Assembly (NCBI GenBank): GCA_013398015.1
Contig: VZRR01009906.1
Location: 186,913-250,912, forward strand
Length of the DNA stretch: 64,000 nt
Direction of reading: 5' to 3'
Source: Oreocharis arfaki
Lineage: Eukaryota; Chordata; Aves; Passeriformes; Paramythiidae
Below, in pieces: positions 23,191 to 34,920 of this stretch. The translations under genes were made by a program, and so were the position numbers. The number at the start of each line of letters is the position of its first letter. Within the stretch, counting starts at the first letter, position 1. The notes below the pieces were generated by a model that ran no database searches, was not told the DNA's origin, and saw only the letters and a program-made list of their open reading frames with translations.

Positions 23191-26100
23191 TGTGCTACAG
23201 GGCAATAGGCAGTCACCACTGGATCCTGCCCAAGCAGTAAATCCAGTCTTCTGAAACTGTCAGACTGAACTCCAGATGTGCATGAAGGAATCCACGATGC
23301 CCAGTCAGAGTTATTAGAGGGTAACTCTGCTTGGGCTGCTACATGCCCACAAATTTCAGAAAAAAATATTAAAAAATTATGCATGTGGACAAAATCTGTG
23401 TTAGAGCTTGGGTACATCCCACATAATATTGTGTTACTCCACAGGAATTCAGGAGTTCTGGATATACTTATGCAGCAGCAGAAGTCTCACAAAGTGCTCC
23501 TATTAACTAAAACTACATTTTCTGTTATCTGACATGAAAGGAGAAACTTCCTCCAAATTATCTTCACTTTTGATAAAACACCTTGCAGCTTTCAGAAAGG
23601 TGCAGGATAATAGAAAATTCACAGCCTGTTCAAAACCTGAGGCCATTAACTGAGACTGATTTCCCAGAATAGCAGAGAGAGTGATCACTCCTCCTGGATA
23701 TTCACGCACAAGAAAACTCTTGTGGAGAAAGAGATTGTCAAATCACTGAAGAAGGACTGGATACGGGCAGATTAAATTCGAACTGTGCACCTACAACTTA
23801 GAAGAAATACCCATATGAGTCCTGAATGTGGCTCATCCCAGTGTTGGGATCCAGGAGCCAAGTTGACTTATTTCTCATGGATGCAGTTTTTTGGTTGTTT
23901 TTTTTTTTGCAGCTAAGTGTCACTGACTAATGAAAATATATCAGCACAATCCTCGCAGGTTATTGTTCCATGTGGCTGTACTTCTTAGCTGGGAATTTGC
24001 AAGCAGGTCATGGCTGAAAGCAATATGAATGCACTCAACTATTCAAATATTCAAAATATATCACGCTATATTTATTGGAAGCAAAGTCTGACAAGATTAT
24101 GTGTATACTAGGAACTGATAATGAAACATGGCATTGCATTGGCACTGGCTGTGTCAGCAACAGAGAAATTACAAACTTTAAATATTTATACAGTAAAATG
24201 AAATGCAGCTATTAATGCTTCCAAGAAGCATGCACTGCAGTGCTATAGAAAGACATGAAGAATAGAGTTTTGGAAAATCTCTAACAGGACAATTTATCAT
24301 TTTTGCAGAATAGTTCCATGTCTGCAGAAACATGGTCTAAAGAAATTATAAAAAGAGTTGCGAAGAACCAGAGCAAGGCCTGAACACAAAAAATGTATGT
24401 TCTTAAGGGCTTAAATACACAATGGAAAATGAATGTCATAAGTAATTCATTTTTCTGGATTGCTGATTTATTTATGTTGATTTAAAAACAGTCAGTACAC
24501 AAATTTCTTTAAAATGCTTTAGAAGCTAATGTTATTTATGGTCCTTCAAGAGATCATATACTTATTTTCTTTTCATTAATTTAATTCTCTGAAAAACTAC
24601 CACTTTGATGTTTATTGTTTTTGGTGTGAGAAGACGAGGAATAAACAGAGCAGCCCTTAAACATAATCTCAGTTGGTTTTTTATGCTGCAAGAAAACCTG
24701 AAGTCCTGTGTACTGCATGAAAAAGGAATCCCAGGAGGACTTCAGATCTGGGCCTATTCCACCATTTCCTTCAGCAGCCTGATGGAGCAAAGTTTCCTGT
24801 TGCAGTCCCAACTTCATCAACTATAAACCCAAGGGCTACAGTAGGGCTGGGATTTCTCTTTACTTATTCCCAAAATGGGATGAAAACATGGTGATTTCTG
24901 CCCAGTGATAGGAAAAACCTGCCTTACTGCAACACCAAAGTGTTAGTAATTTAAACTCCTGGGAAGCTATGCATATTGATTTGGATTGTCTTCAGGTGTC
25001 TTGTCTAAGCTGCTGGTGTAAAATTATGGTATTTTTTTGAGACAAGAAGGACTAAGGATATGGTGTGGAGCACTCTGCTTCAGTTCCTGTTTTCTGCATT
25101 TCCCTTTTGGTTGCTGTTGCTTAGTGTAAGCTCACTTGAACCAACTGAAAAGGTGAACTGGGAAAAGGTCTCCTCCCTTCTGTAAGTGATGGCCACAGCA
25201 GTGTAAATCAGACCAATTGCCACTGGGAGCTGCCTTCCTTTTCTCTTGCCCTGCATGGGCTGGGAGCAGGCGAACACTCAGCTGAGACCTAACCCAGCAG
25301 AATGAAGCAGTGATTGGTCTGAAGCCAGAAGAGATCCCTGAACATCTCACCACGTGAACTTCAGCATCAGCTCAGACAAGGATGGAACAGAGTACTGGGA
25401 TACTCTCAGGTTACATCATCTTAAGTTGCTGGGGAAGCACAAACTTAGTGTTCATGTAGTTGTGACAGAGCCTTCAGTGATTGTTGCCTCCTTAGCTCAG
25501 CTTCTGCAGAAGCATCCATGTGGTAACCAGGATGGATTTCAGAATCTAAGCATTTGGTATGAATGATGTATTCAAAATGCTATTTTTTTCCCGATTACTG
25601 TACATCTTGACTCTGAAAAACCATTGACAAAAGAAGAGGATGCATTGTGCAAAGGTTTTTTATACTTGTCATGAATTTGTCAAAATGTATCCTGTGTATT
25701 GTAATTGGTGTAACCAATTGTCTGTAACCACAGACACCAGACCCTTTCTGAAGGCTATGGAAGAATGAATCCTGCAAGCTGCAAACAGGCAACACACCCA
25801 CAGTTGTGCTACCCGGTCCTGGGGCTGTGCAGGCACTGGGACTCTGTGCTGGCAGAAGGGGAGGACATGGCTTGATCTGTTGGTTTTAAGAAAAGCATGT
25901 TCTATGCTTAAAACCACAGTCACGGTTTCTGAGCTCTGACCTACTAGAAAATGTATAGATGTCATGCTGGCTGTCTCACATGCCACCAAACAGCTGCTGG
26001 GACCTGTGCACATGCAGTGATCCTCAGGTCTTCAAAGTTTTAGGCAGGCCGAGAAGCTTATTTAAAAGTAAAGAGACTTGTACTGAGCTTCTTAACCTCT

Positions 26101-27366
26101 GAGCAGAATTTAGTCTGTCATTAAATCACTGTCCTTTTTTCCAACTATAAGCTTCAAGGCTTGGAAAAAAAAAATAAACTTCTTTTCCTTATACAGGCAC
26201 AGAAATGCTATTGCTAAACTTAGTGCCTGTGGCATCACATACAAAGAAACAGAAGCTCAGGTTAATAGAACTGTATAGTGCCTAAAATTGCATATTTTGC
26301 TTCTTATCTTGCAAATAATGTGGCAGCTTGCTTTGGTTTATCTTGGTGGATGATGACTATTTACAATTCTGAGTGTGGATGCTCCTCAGAAAGTGAAACA
26401 GTCATTCTGTATTTCTTCCTCAAAGTTGCTGCTCAGCAAGGGAAATATCATAGTACTAAAAAAACCCCTGAAATGGTTTTAGAAATATACTTCTAGAAAA
26501 TGTGGCTGATTTCAACTTTTAGGCTTGACCATCCTTTAGCATTCACATTTGAAACCAACTGATGGATATTTTTCAGCTAGGTTCTGTCTCTACTGTTTGC
26601 TCTTCCACAATCCAAGTGATCAACTTGATTAAACTAAGCATCAAGCAGAGAAATCCAAGGAGTTCAGAAGAGTTTATGGTCAGAAAATACCACAGCACTC
26701 ACACCAGAAATGGCAATAGTTATTTCTGTTGCACAAAAGGGCATAAGTCTTGTCTTCTAAATTTAGTAAATGGGAAGGCCCAGGCAATAAGGCAAAATAT
26801 ATTTGCATTATGCATATTCTTCATGTGTAGAAGTCTCTCTATGGGAAATACTGTGATAGATCTGGTCATGAATACTTTAATGTCTTTTGGGAATTTGCAG
26901 TCAAATGTCTTTTCCATTTTAAGAAAAATCCTTCTTGGTTGAATATGCCGCAAGGGGTTTGCCTGATCCTGGACTGGGGTTTCCTTTTTTCCATTAAAGT
27001 GAAATATCAAATTACAATTTACAAGTAAATTTGCAGTCTATAGTGATAGCAATATATCATCTGATACAGAGAAGCATTTCCAGAGACTGGGGAAACAGCT
27101 CTCTGCTTTCTTAAATGTCTGAATATTTCAAATTCAAGAGTGTCAGCAACAGCATTTTAACCATACTTCCTAATGGGCAGTGGCAGGGGGAAGTGGAAGG
27201 ATATTTCACGTCCCATATTTCACGTCACAGCAAAATCCAATACAAGCAATGGAGCATTCATGCATTTTTTGACTTGCCATTACTCTGCAGAGAATTTAGT
27301 TTATTAAGTAATGGTTCATTTCAAGAAAAGTTACAATATTTCACATCAGATGTTGTTTTTCTCTAG
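23191..27366. other. Unique non-coding DNA
   Basis: No gene is recognised. A 70-codon frame at 25354-25566 and a 126-codon frame at 26562-26942, both on plus, are free of low complexity but match no family I know and lack convincing context. A 12-bp direct repeat containing CACGTC lies at 27201-27226. Confidence 0.5.
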
Positions 27367-27368
27367 AA

Positions 27369-27600
27369 TTTTTCTGTTGGTTTTTTGTTTCTTGGGTTTT
27401 TTGGTTGTTTGTTTGTTTGGGGTTTTTTTTGGGAGGGGGAGAGGGGCTTTTATTGAATATTTTTGTTTGGGGTTTTTGTGTGTTTGGTTTTTTGTGGTGG
27501 GTTTTTGTTTGGTTGGTTTTTTGTGGTGGGGTGGGGGTTTTTTTGGTTGTTCTGTTAGTTGGTTTTTTGTTGTGGTTTGGTTTTTTTTTTTGGTAGGTGG
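27369..27600 (+). repeat. G/T-rich asymmetric tract with a possible G-quadruplex
   Basis: About 230 bases made almost wholly of T and G on the plus strand, as T-runs broken by GG to GGGGG. C and A are nearly absent except near 27447-27460. At 27419-27446 four G-runs are spaced by 8, 1 and 3 bases, close to a G-quadruplex pattern. Frames through it read as runs of Phe, Gly, Val and Trp on one strand and Lys, Thr, Pro and Asn on the other and are not genes. Confidence 0.92.
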
Positions 27601-28966
27601 TCATGGGGCTTTTTGGAGAGGTGAGGGTGAGGACACACACAAACAAACCCTTATTCAAATCAGATCAGGACATTTTCAAAGGAAAAAAAATCAGGATAAA
27701 TATAATCTTAAACTCTAGGTAATATTTAATCAGAGAGCATATTTCAAAATAGCCCTGCATATATGTATGCAAAAAATAAAATTATATATGCTTATACTTT
27801 GATGATGAAAATCGATAAGATTATTAACATGTTCATCAATGAGAGAAAAAAATACAGTGATCAATATAAAGGGATAAGGAGAGTTTTATAGGTTGTTTTA
27901 TTATACAGTGTTTTAACTTTGATAGGCATGATGAATGTTCATTTACTTTACTGCCCAACGCCATAGATGAATGTGCCAAAAAAAAGGGGCAAAGAAGACA
28001 AAGAATAGAAAATCTGAAAAGAATTTTCTGTTCTTTGCCTCCTGAAATTTTGTAGATATACTTGTCTTATGATGCACCTCTCACATTTCTCTTACTGTTA
28101 AAGAGCCGACCTCTTTCTCTCTAGTTTTGTAAGAATTAAGAGCATCCCCACCACCTGGTGCTGGCAGCTTTATTGTGGCACTATGGTATTTACAGCATCT
28201 GATGTCAGTAATTTAATGTTGTACAGAGGGCAATAATTTCCTGTTCTGCTGCGCTTGTTTGTCAAAACATGATGCTTTAACCCAATTGTGATGCATTCAG
28301 TGGAGAGGAAGAAAACATACACACAGCAATGCTTGTCTAAGGAGCTGAACAGACCTGCATGGCAATGACACTGAAGCACTTCCTTGCCTCAATGTGTACT
28401 CGTGTTTTCATCTGTGAGTGGTTTCATTCTATACAGATTTTCTAAGCCCTTGCTTACTAGGTTGGTTGGCTTAAGCTTGCTTCCAGGATATGATTGTAAC
28501 AACACTCCAAAACCACAAAAATCCCTCATTCTAGTTCTTGAGTGACTGTGGACCATTTTTAAATGGTTTAGACACTTTGAGTTAAATTTTTAATGGCATT
28601 TATGGAGCTCTGGGATGTCTCTTAGTCAAACTCCCCAATGGTGATCTTGTATTTGCCTTTTCAATTCCTTTTCTGCTTCCACCACACACCTTTGCTTTCC
28701 CCAGGCAGCACCTGCCAGGGGCAGTTTTCTCAGCCTTCCTTCATCAACAGCATTTAGCAAAGCTGACAACGAGCAGTAAACATTTATGTAACATCAAATT
28801 TCAAACCCATTATGAGCACAAGCTTTCTAACTGAGCTTTTACCAATAGCCTGAGAGCTTTCCAGGGATACTGCCTGCACATCTCTTGGAGATTTCCCATT
28901 CTTCCCCCTTAGGCAGAGACATTTGTGCCACAATGGCACAGACCACACTCATGCACATAAGTTTTC
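27601..28966. other. Unique A+T-rich non-coding DNA
   Basis: No gene and no named repeat. The part at 27.7-28.0 kb is strongly A+T-rich. Confidence 0.5.
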
Positions 28967-29039
28967 TGTGGGTTTGGGTTTGGTTGGTTGGTTTGTTGGT
29001 TTGGGTTTTTTGTTGGTTTGGGTTTTGTTTGTTTGGTTT
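28967..29039 (+). repeat. Pure G/T tract, GGGTTT-like
   Basis: All 73 bases are G or T, with repeated GGTTTG and GGGTTT words. It is the second such tract within 1.6 kb and has the same strand polarity as the one at 27.4 kb. It is degenerate and not a telomeric array. Confidence 0.92.
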
Positions 29040-29049
29040 ATTTTTTTTC

Positions 29050-32000
29050 ATTCCAGCTGAGTTGCTTAGGGGTTCTTCTTGCACTTGAAAGTCACAAGGA
29101 AAATATTGTTCTTACCCCCGTCCTTCTGGGAGCTGGAAGAAGCCAAGCACTTTTTTCTTTTTTTTTTTAATGACACCCATTTGCAGTATCAAGCCATGCA
29201 TCACAAGGAACCATTTTGGAACAGCATGGTAGTTTTTAAGTGTGAATTAGTAATAGAGGTACATGTTGCCTCATTTTTTTTTAACAATGTGAGGTTTCAA
29301 AGCAAACTGATGAATTCTATGTGGCTTTCTATAAACCCATGCCTCATGCTCTCTGGAGTTTCATCTATTTACTTTCCTTCTGTGCTGCCTAGCATAAAAG
29401 CATCTTTGGTGTTGAACAAATGCAAGCAAATTTTACTCTTAGATGTTTTGCTAAGAGTGGGGCAGAGACAGATAAAAAATTAGCAGCCCCGATCATGCTA
29501 TGAATGATACAGTTCAAATATCTTTCCAGATCAATCATGTCTCTTGTATACTTTGGACACACAAGACAACACAAAGAGATAATCTAAGTCTCTCAACTTA
29601 ACTTCTTGGCATATTTCTATTTGTTTCTTTATAACCTGCTCCTGAAACTTATTTGAATTCAATAAGGGTCACTTCTTCTGCTTGATCAGGTTATTCCTCT
29701 TCTTTCTGACAATAGTAGTCTGTGAACAAAGCTTAAAATGCAAGATTCATCTAAAAAAATAAAGGTGAATCAAATCTTTCTACAATAGCACCTGTATTTT
29801 GCTCCTGTTAGAGGGGCTTAGGTAATTTTTTTTCCTTCTCTCTTCTTGATACCTCAGCATAGCTTTTGCTTCCATATGATTCATATAATTCAGAAATTGG
29901 TTATGATATGTTTTATTGCTTCAGTAAAAACAACTTCTCCTTACTGAGGAAGCAGGAGTCTGGGTGCAGAAAGAAATCTGCCAATATGCAGGCATGCTAT
30001 TCTATCAGATAATATTTTAATTTATAGAGTTTATATTTTCATCACAGCTGTTGGCTAATGAATCAGTTGGAAACCAGACATACTTTGCTTGAATCAATAC
30101 CATTGTTGCAAATATCCACCTACTAATTCAGCCAGTAATTTTCAGTGGATGAAATGAAGTGTGATTTGCTTAGCACGCCGAGGCCACTTATCTATGTAAA
30201 ATGTAGTGGTTTCCTTCTTGTGAGTAAAAGATCAAAATGTTTTATGCAGAAGAGTAAAGAATAATGAACTTCAGGTATCAGATTTGGATCTATAACCACA
30301 GTTTGGTAAAGCAGTCTGCTGAGACATACTGACTAGCCCATCACAGTGGTACAAATAGTTGTGATTAATCAATATTTTAAGCTTTGTTAGTCAGAGAGAG
30401 CTAAGGTATTATTCAGGAGGATATGCAGGCATTAATTCTTTCATAATTTACCATATATGATAGGTTTAAACCATGAAGTCATGGTAAAGGAACAAGCTAG
30501 TTCTTCACAGGATGTCTGTCTCATTCAGTGGATTAAAACAGACTGTGTGCACTCACAGGCAATTATTCAATATTGTGTTTTCCCTTTATTGCTCTGTGTA
30601 CATTCCACATCATATTTATTGCACACGGTACAGTCTTACTTTCCTGACAGACTTACTCAAGTCGTCAAAGCTTTTCTATGGCTTTGATACCTAGTTTTGA
30701 AGCACAATAGATGTTTCCATAGGCCCTCAACTCATTTTTATGGAAGATTTCCCTCTATGTGGACCCAAAATAACAAGAGATACAAATCACCCTGTAGAAT
30801 TGACTTCTGCTTTTAATTATCTCCCAATCTGTTAATGTTTGTGCCATCTGAAAACAGTACCAGCAATGATTCATCCTTTCTTCCATGTCATAGGTGAGAA
30901 TATTAAAAAGCACCAAGCTAAAAGCAGGTCTTTGGGTGATTTGACTGTTGACAATCCTTTTGGGATGTGATTTTTTTTCCATTAATCCTGTAATTTCATA
31001 TGTATAATTCAGTCAGTTTAATTATCCATTTACAAAAGGTTGTGTTTTATTCCATGCAATGCTATTATTTTAAGCAAATAGCATTAGATCAAATGTTTTT
31101 AGAAATCTGTTGATATCCATCCTCTCTGCCAATTAAAAACCTCATCTGACAAAGAATTTTTTGAGAAGTATTGCCTTTGAAAACCAAATTATAAGGTACA
31201 ATTTTATTGAGATTCTTGTCCAAGTGATGACATAAGCATGATTGAAAAAAACTCAAAAGAAAATTTAAAGTGTAAAAGGTGGGAAAAGGAAGTTCAGAAG
31301 CTATTGAAATATTTATTTTTATTTTTTTCTCCATACACCCCTAAAAGTGATTTTCCAGTGCTGTTTTCTGAAAAATGGACATTTTTTATTTGTTCTGCAG
31401 CCAGATAAAGTGGAGGATTTATGATCCATTTTGAGATATTTTATGAAAGAAACCCCCAAATTATCCATGAAAAAATAGGCAATTTTGCCACAAAAGGTCC
31501 AACAAGAAAAGATAGTTGATCTACTCAATTATGCATTAACAGATCTGTTCAACAAAGTAATTTTAAAGTGTCCTCTGAGTATTATTAGTTGTTAGGGCTC
31601 ACCTAGTTTACGAAGAACTGACTCAGATAAAGGAAAATAGTGATTTTCAGTCTCCTAAGCTATTCTGAGATGCCATTTGTTTACTTTTTTTTCTGACATG
31701 AATATATGCAGTGGGCCTTGAGCGATTTCTGTCTGGAACCTTCAGAGTCAAGGTCAACCTGGATCGAGCCTAATCTCTGCGTTGCTTAAGATCCCCAAGA
31801 CTGCAGTGCCTGACCTCGGGCCTGAGAAGGAGTGGGAAGACTTTACCCTGTTACGGAAATAGTGTCTGTCTGCCAGCTCCTGAGACCTCAGTCCTTATCC
31901 TTGCCTGCCTCTTTCCTAAGCCAAAGAAAACCCTGCCACTCCTACGTTTCAGAGCGGTTGTGCCAGCCTCCTTGGATCGGCCCTGCAGAAAGGGGGCCAG

Positions 32001-33252
32001 TGGCAGCAGACTGCTGGTTTATGGGACATGCAACAGCAAGCTTAGAGAAGTGATTGCTTCCTTCCATTGGTTTGTGTGCCTGCTATATCCTGCTGGCACT
32101 TTTACTGCTCCAGTGGCATCACCAACTGCAACAGGAACACAGCAATGATGATTACATCCTCTTAAATCTGATTTGTAGTGGCTAAGGCCAATTCTATTTA
32201 ATCTGAAGATTTTATCTGAGCTTTTACTTGCTATCCAGAGACTCAAGGAGCAGAAAATGGCTTACCATTAATTATGAATATCTGTGAGAAACAGAAATCC
32301 AATGACAAATTGTGCTGCCAATCCCCCTTGATGCCTAGTACACACTGGTCATGCTTATTTTGTTCGCACAGAGTGGTTTGTCTGTCATACTCCTATCAAG
32401 TTCTTTTATGATCGCTTTTGGGTTTATATTATTTTTGATTAGCTCATGTTTTAGATCATTAGTTCAACAAATAACCTGTAGCCCAGTGACAGATAATCTG
32501 TGCTGAGTGAGCATCATTCAACCAAGTCCTGGCAATTCCCCCTGATTTAGTTTTTAATAGTTATTTTAAACACTTTAAAGAAAAAGTTAAATGAACATGA
32601 AAATTATTCTCAGTTTCAAATTTTCTATATCCATCATCTATTAGACACCCACTCTAGGCTCCATCATGCTAATCAATCATTTTGGGTAAGTTATTACATT
32701 TGCATTACATAAAGAGATAAATACACTTTTATTTTTCAGGTGCTATTGTACCTGTTCTTTCTTGTATGCACAGCCAATGACCATAGGAATAGGTTAATAC
32801 CAATTTCTATTTAAAAATTGACCTTTGAATGCCATTAATTTATTGATTTTTAGGTTTCCATACAGTTTAAGTTGCACAAATGGATTTTAAATCACCTACT
32901 GACCTATGTTTCTCCTCTGAAGTCCTCCAATTTTCTGGGAAAGAATTGGATTTGAGGCAGTAGAGTCTTAATGGAAAGACATTGTTTGGATATTGCTCAA
33001 AAGTGCTAACGCAAAGAACAATATCCTCCATCAGCACAGATGGCCTATGGAGGAAAATCAGCTAATTATAACACCAAAGAAATGGTTATCTTATTAGGGA
33101 AGTTAAAAAATATTTTGAGTAGATACTTGCAGGCTTGGAATGTTATATTCTACAGTTTCTTATCAAAACTGAGAGGAATGAATAGGAGGTATATTGAGGT
33201 AGGAGGAAGTATTCAAAGGCTGCCTGCCACTAAGTTCCATGTCCTGATTATA
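29050..33252. other. Unique non-coding DNA with a CpG-richer patch
   Basis: No gene is recognised. The stretch is A+T-rich except for 31721-32010, where about eight CpG dinucleotides occur in under 300 bp and GC rises. That patch has no identified coding frame or LTR ends. The remainder carries only short random frames. Confidence 0.5.
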
Positions 33253-34063
33253 GAATCACAGAACAATTTAGGAGGGAGAAAACCTCCAAAATCACTGAGT
33301 CCAACCAATGCCAAGTCCACCATGAAACTATGTCTTCAAGTGCCACAGCGACTTATCTTTTAAATACCTCCAGGGATGATGACTCAACCATTTCCCTGGG
33401 CAGCCTGTTTTGATGGTTGGTAACCCTTTCCATGAAGACACTTGTCCTAATAGCCAATCTAAACCTCCCCTGGCACAAGTGAGGCTGTTTCCTCTTGTCC
33501 TATCACTTGTGCTTTGGGAGAAGACACTAATCCCCATCTCACCACAGCCTCTGTTCAGGTAGTAGTAAAGAACAAGAATATTCCCCTTCATCCTCCTTTT
33601 CTCCAGGATAAACACCCCCAGCTCCCTCAGCTGCTCCTCATAAGACTTGTGCTCCAGACCCTTCCCCAGCTCTGTTCCCTTCTCTGGACTCACTCCAGCC
33701 CCTCAGTGTCCTTCTTGTCATGAGGAGCCCAGAACTGGACATGGGATTTCAGGTGTGGCCTCACCAGTGCTGAGTACACAGGGACAATCACTGCCCTGGT
33801 CCTGCTGGCCACACTATTGCTGATCCAGGCCAGGTGCCATTGGCCTTCTTGGCCACCTGGGCACACCTGACTCATGTTCAGCTGGCTGTCAACCAGCACC
33901 CCCAGGTCCTTCTCCATTGAACACCTTCCCATCCACTCTTCCCCAAGTCTGGAGCATTGCCTGGGGTTGCTGAGACCCAAGGCAGGACCTGGTACTTGGC
34001 CTTGCTGCATCTTATACTATTGGCCTTGGCCAATTGATCCAGTCTGTACAGATCCCTGTCTAC
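33253..34063 (-). mobile_element. CR1 LINE, about 0.8 kb, antisense
   Basis: Read on the minus strand this is the last part of CR1 ORF2 plus the 3' untranslated end. The 3' terminus is at 33253 (plus-strand ATAGAATCACAGAAC). The coding remnant at about 33690-34060 is listed separately. The 5' limit near 34063 is where CR1 resemblance fades. Typical CR1 phrases in the untranslated region, seen reversed, are 'CTCCTTTTCTCCAGGATAAAC' (one base trimmed: CTCCTTTTCTCCAGGATAAA) and 'GCTCCCTCAGCTGCTCCTCA'. It is 5'-truncated and mutated, so it cannot move. Confidence 0.92.
33690..34060 (-). pseudogene. CR1 ORF2 C-terminal remnant (post-active-site reverse transcriptase)
   Basis: The minus-strand frames carry the well-known end of CR1 ORF2. 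'DRDLYRLDQLAKAN' precedes a frame with 'LGVLVDSQLNMSQVCPGG', 'AVIVPVYSALVRPHLKS' and 'VQFWAPHDKKDTEGLE'. The order and spacing are those of the reverse transcriptase thumb and the C-terminal tail. A shift between overlapping minus frames near 33.9-34.0 kb shows that at least one indel has broken the frame. The continuation downstream (33328-33693, minus) keeps 'GLEHKSYEEQLRELGVF', also CR1. There is no catalytic FADD box, so no activity is possible. Confidence 0.88.
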
Positions 34064-34198
34064 TCTGGACATACAAGTACTATTTTCCTCGAATGCTGTT
34101 GTTTTGAATGTCTCTGTGAAGACGGACAGAGAGGGCAGGGTTCGAGACAGAGCACCATCTTCAAGTTGGACAGGGGGCATCTGTACCTATGCATTATC

Positions 34199-34236
34199 TT
34201 TATATATATATACATATATATATATATATGTATGTG
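34199..34236 (+). repeat. (TA)n / (CATATA) microsatellite
   Basis: Alternating T and A with a single C interruption and a TATGTATG tail. It forms self-complementary DNA. It lies about 140 bp beyond the limit of the antisense CR1. Confidence 0.93.
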
Positions 34237-34239
34237 CCC

Positions 34240-34865
34240 AAATGAAACATACAGACTAGATATAATAGATACAGCATGCACACAAATTTCACAGGTACAT
34301 TCATGTGCTGCACGAATGTATGTTCCCACACCCTATGCTAGATGCTGGCCAGGTCTGTGAGCATCTCTAAAGGGCAATCAAAAATCAAGGGCAAAGATGG
34401 GCCAATAACTTCAGGTCACTAGGCATGCTCATGCTTCAAGCTAAAGCAGAGAGAAATCATGCAAATCAGTAGTCCTCAGTTCTTGGCTTACTGTCTTTCA
34501 TCTGAGACATGCTTATCTCTTTTGACCATGTAGACTGGCTTAGTGTGTGCTTGCACATCAGCTAGGGGCACAACTTAGCATGTGTTAGTAGGACTGCCAT
34601 GAATGAGTGTGGTATTGAAATGTCACTCACTAAACCTCAGTTCATGTCAAGAGACCGATGGCAAAGATGCCCGGACATTCTTACTGAGAGATGAGTACTT
34701 TGTAATGCTTGTGACCATGCTGTGCCATTCCCAGAATTGTGCCCTAGTCCAGAAGATAAGACAATGGTTTGCAGATCCACGGCTGAGGTAGTTCAGCATA
34801 CAAACGCCCTGAAGATCTCAGACAAAACTTGGAGACCACTAAGCCCAATAGAATGCACTACAGCA
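34240..34865. other. Unique non-coding DNA
   Basis: Nothing identifiable between the microsatellite and the small CR1 tail. Confidence 0.5.
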
Positions 34866-34920
34866 GAGGGTCTTGATGATCTCAGTGGTTTTTTTCCAAC
34901 CTAAGTGATTCTGTCATCAC
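34866..34920 (+). mobile_element. CR1 LINE 3' tail, sense, very short
   Basis: A plus-strand terminal piece of CR1: 'TTGATGATCTCAGTGG', then 'TTCCAACCTAAGTGATTCTG'. It has the layout of the last 50-60 bases of CR1 copies. Upstream sequence to about 34780 may be a diverged part of the same element, but I cannot align it by eye. Confidence 0.75.

Noticed and set aside
27311..27718. Frames of 63-135 codons in the G/T tract
   Set aside because: They are translated low-complexity sequence (Phe/Gly/Val on plus, Lys/Thr/Pro/Asn on minus).
28967..29039. GGGTTT words as an interstitial telomere array
   Set aside because: The vertebrate repeat is GGGTTA. This tract is degenerate and lacks A.
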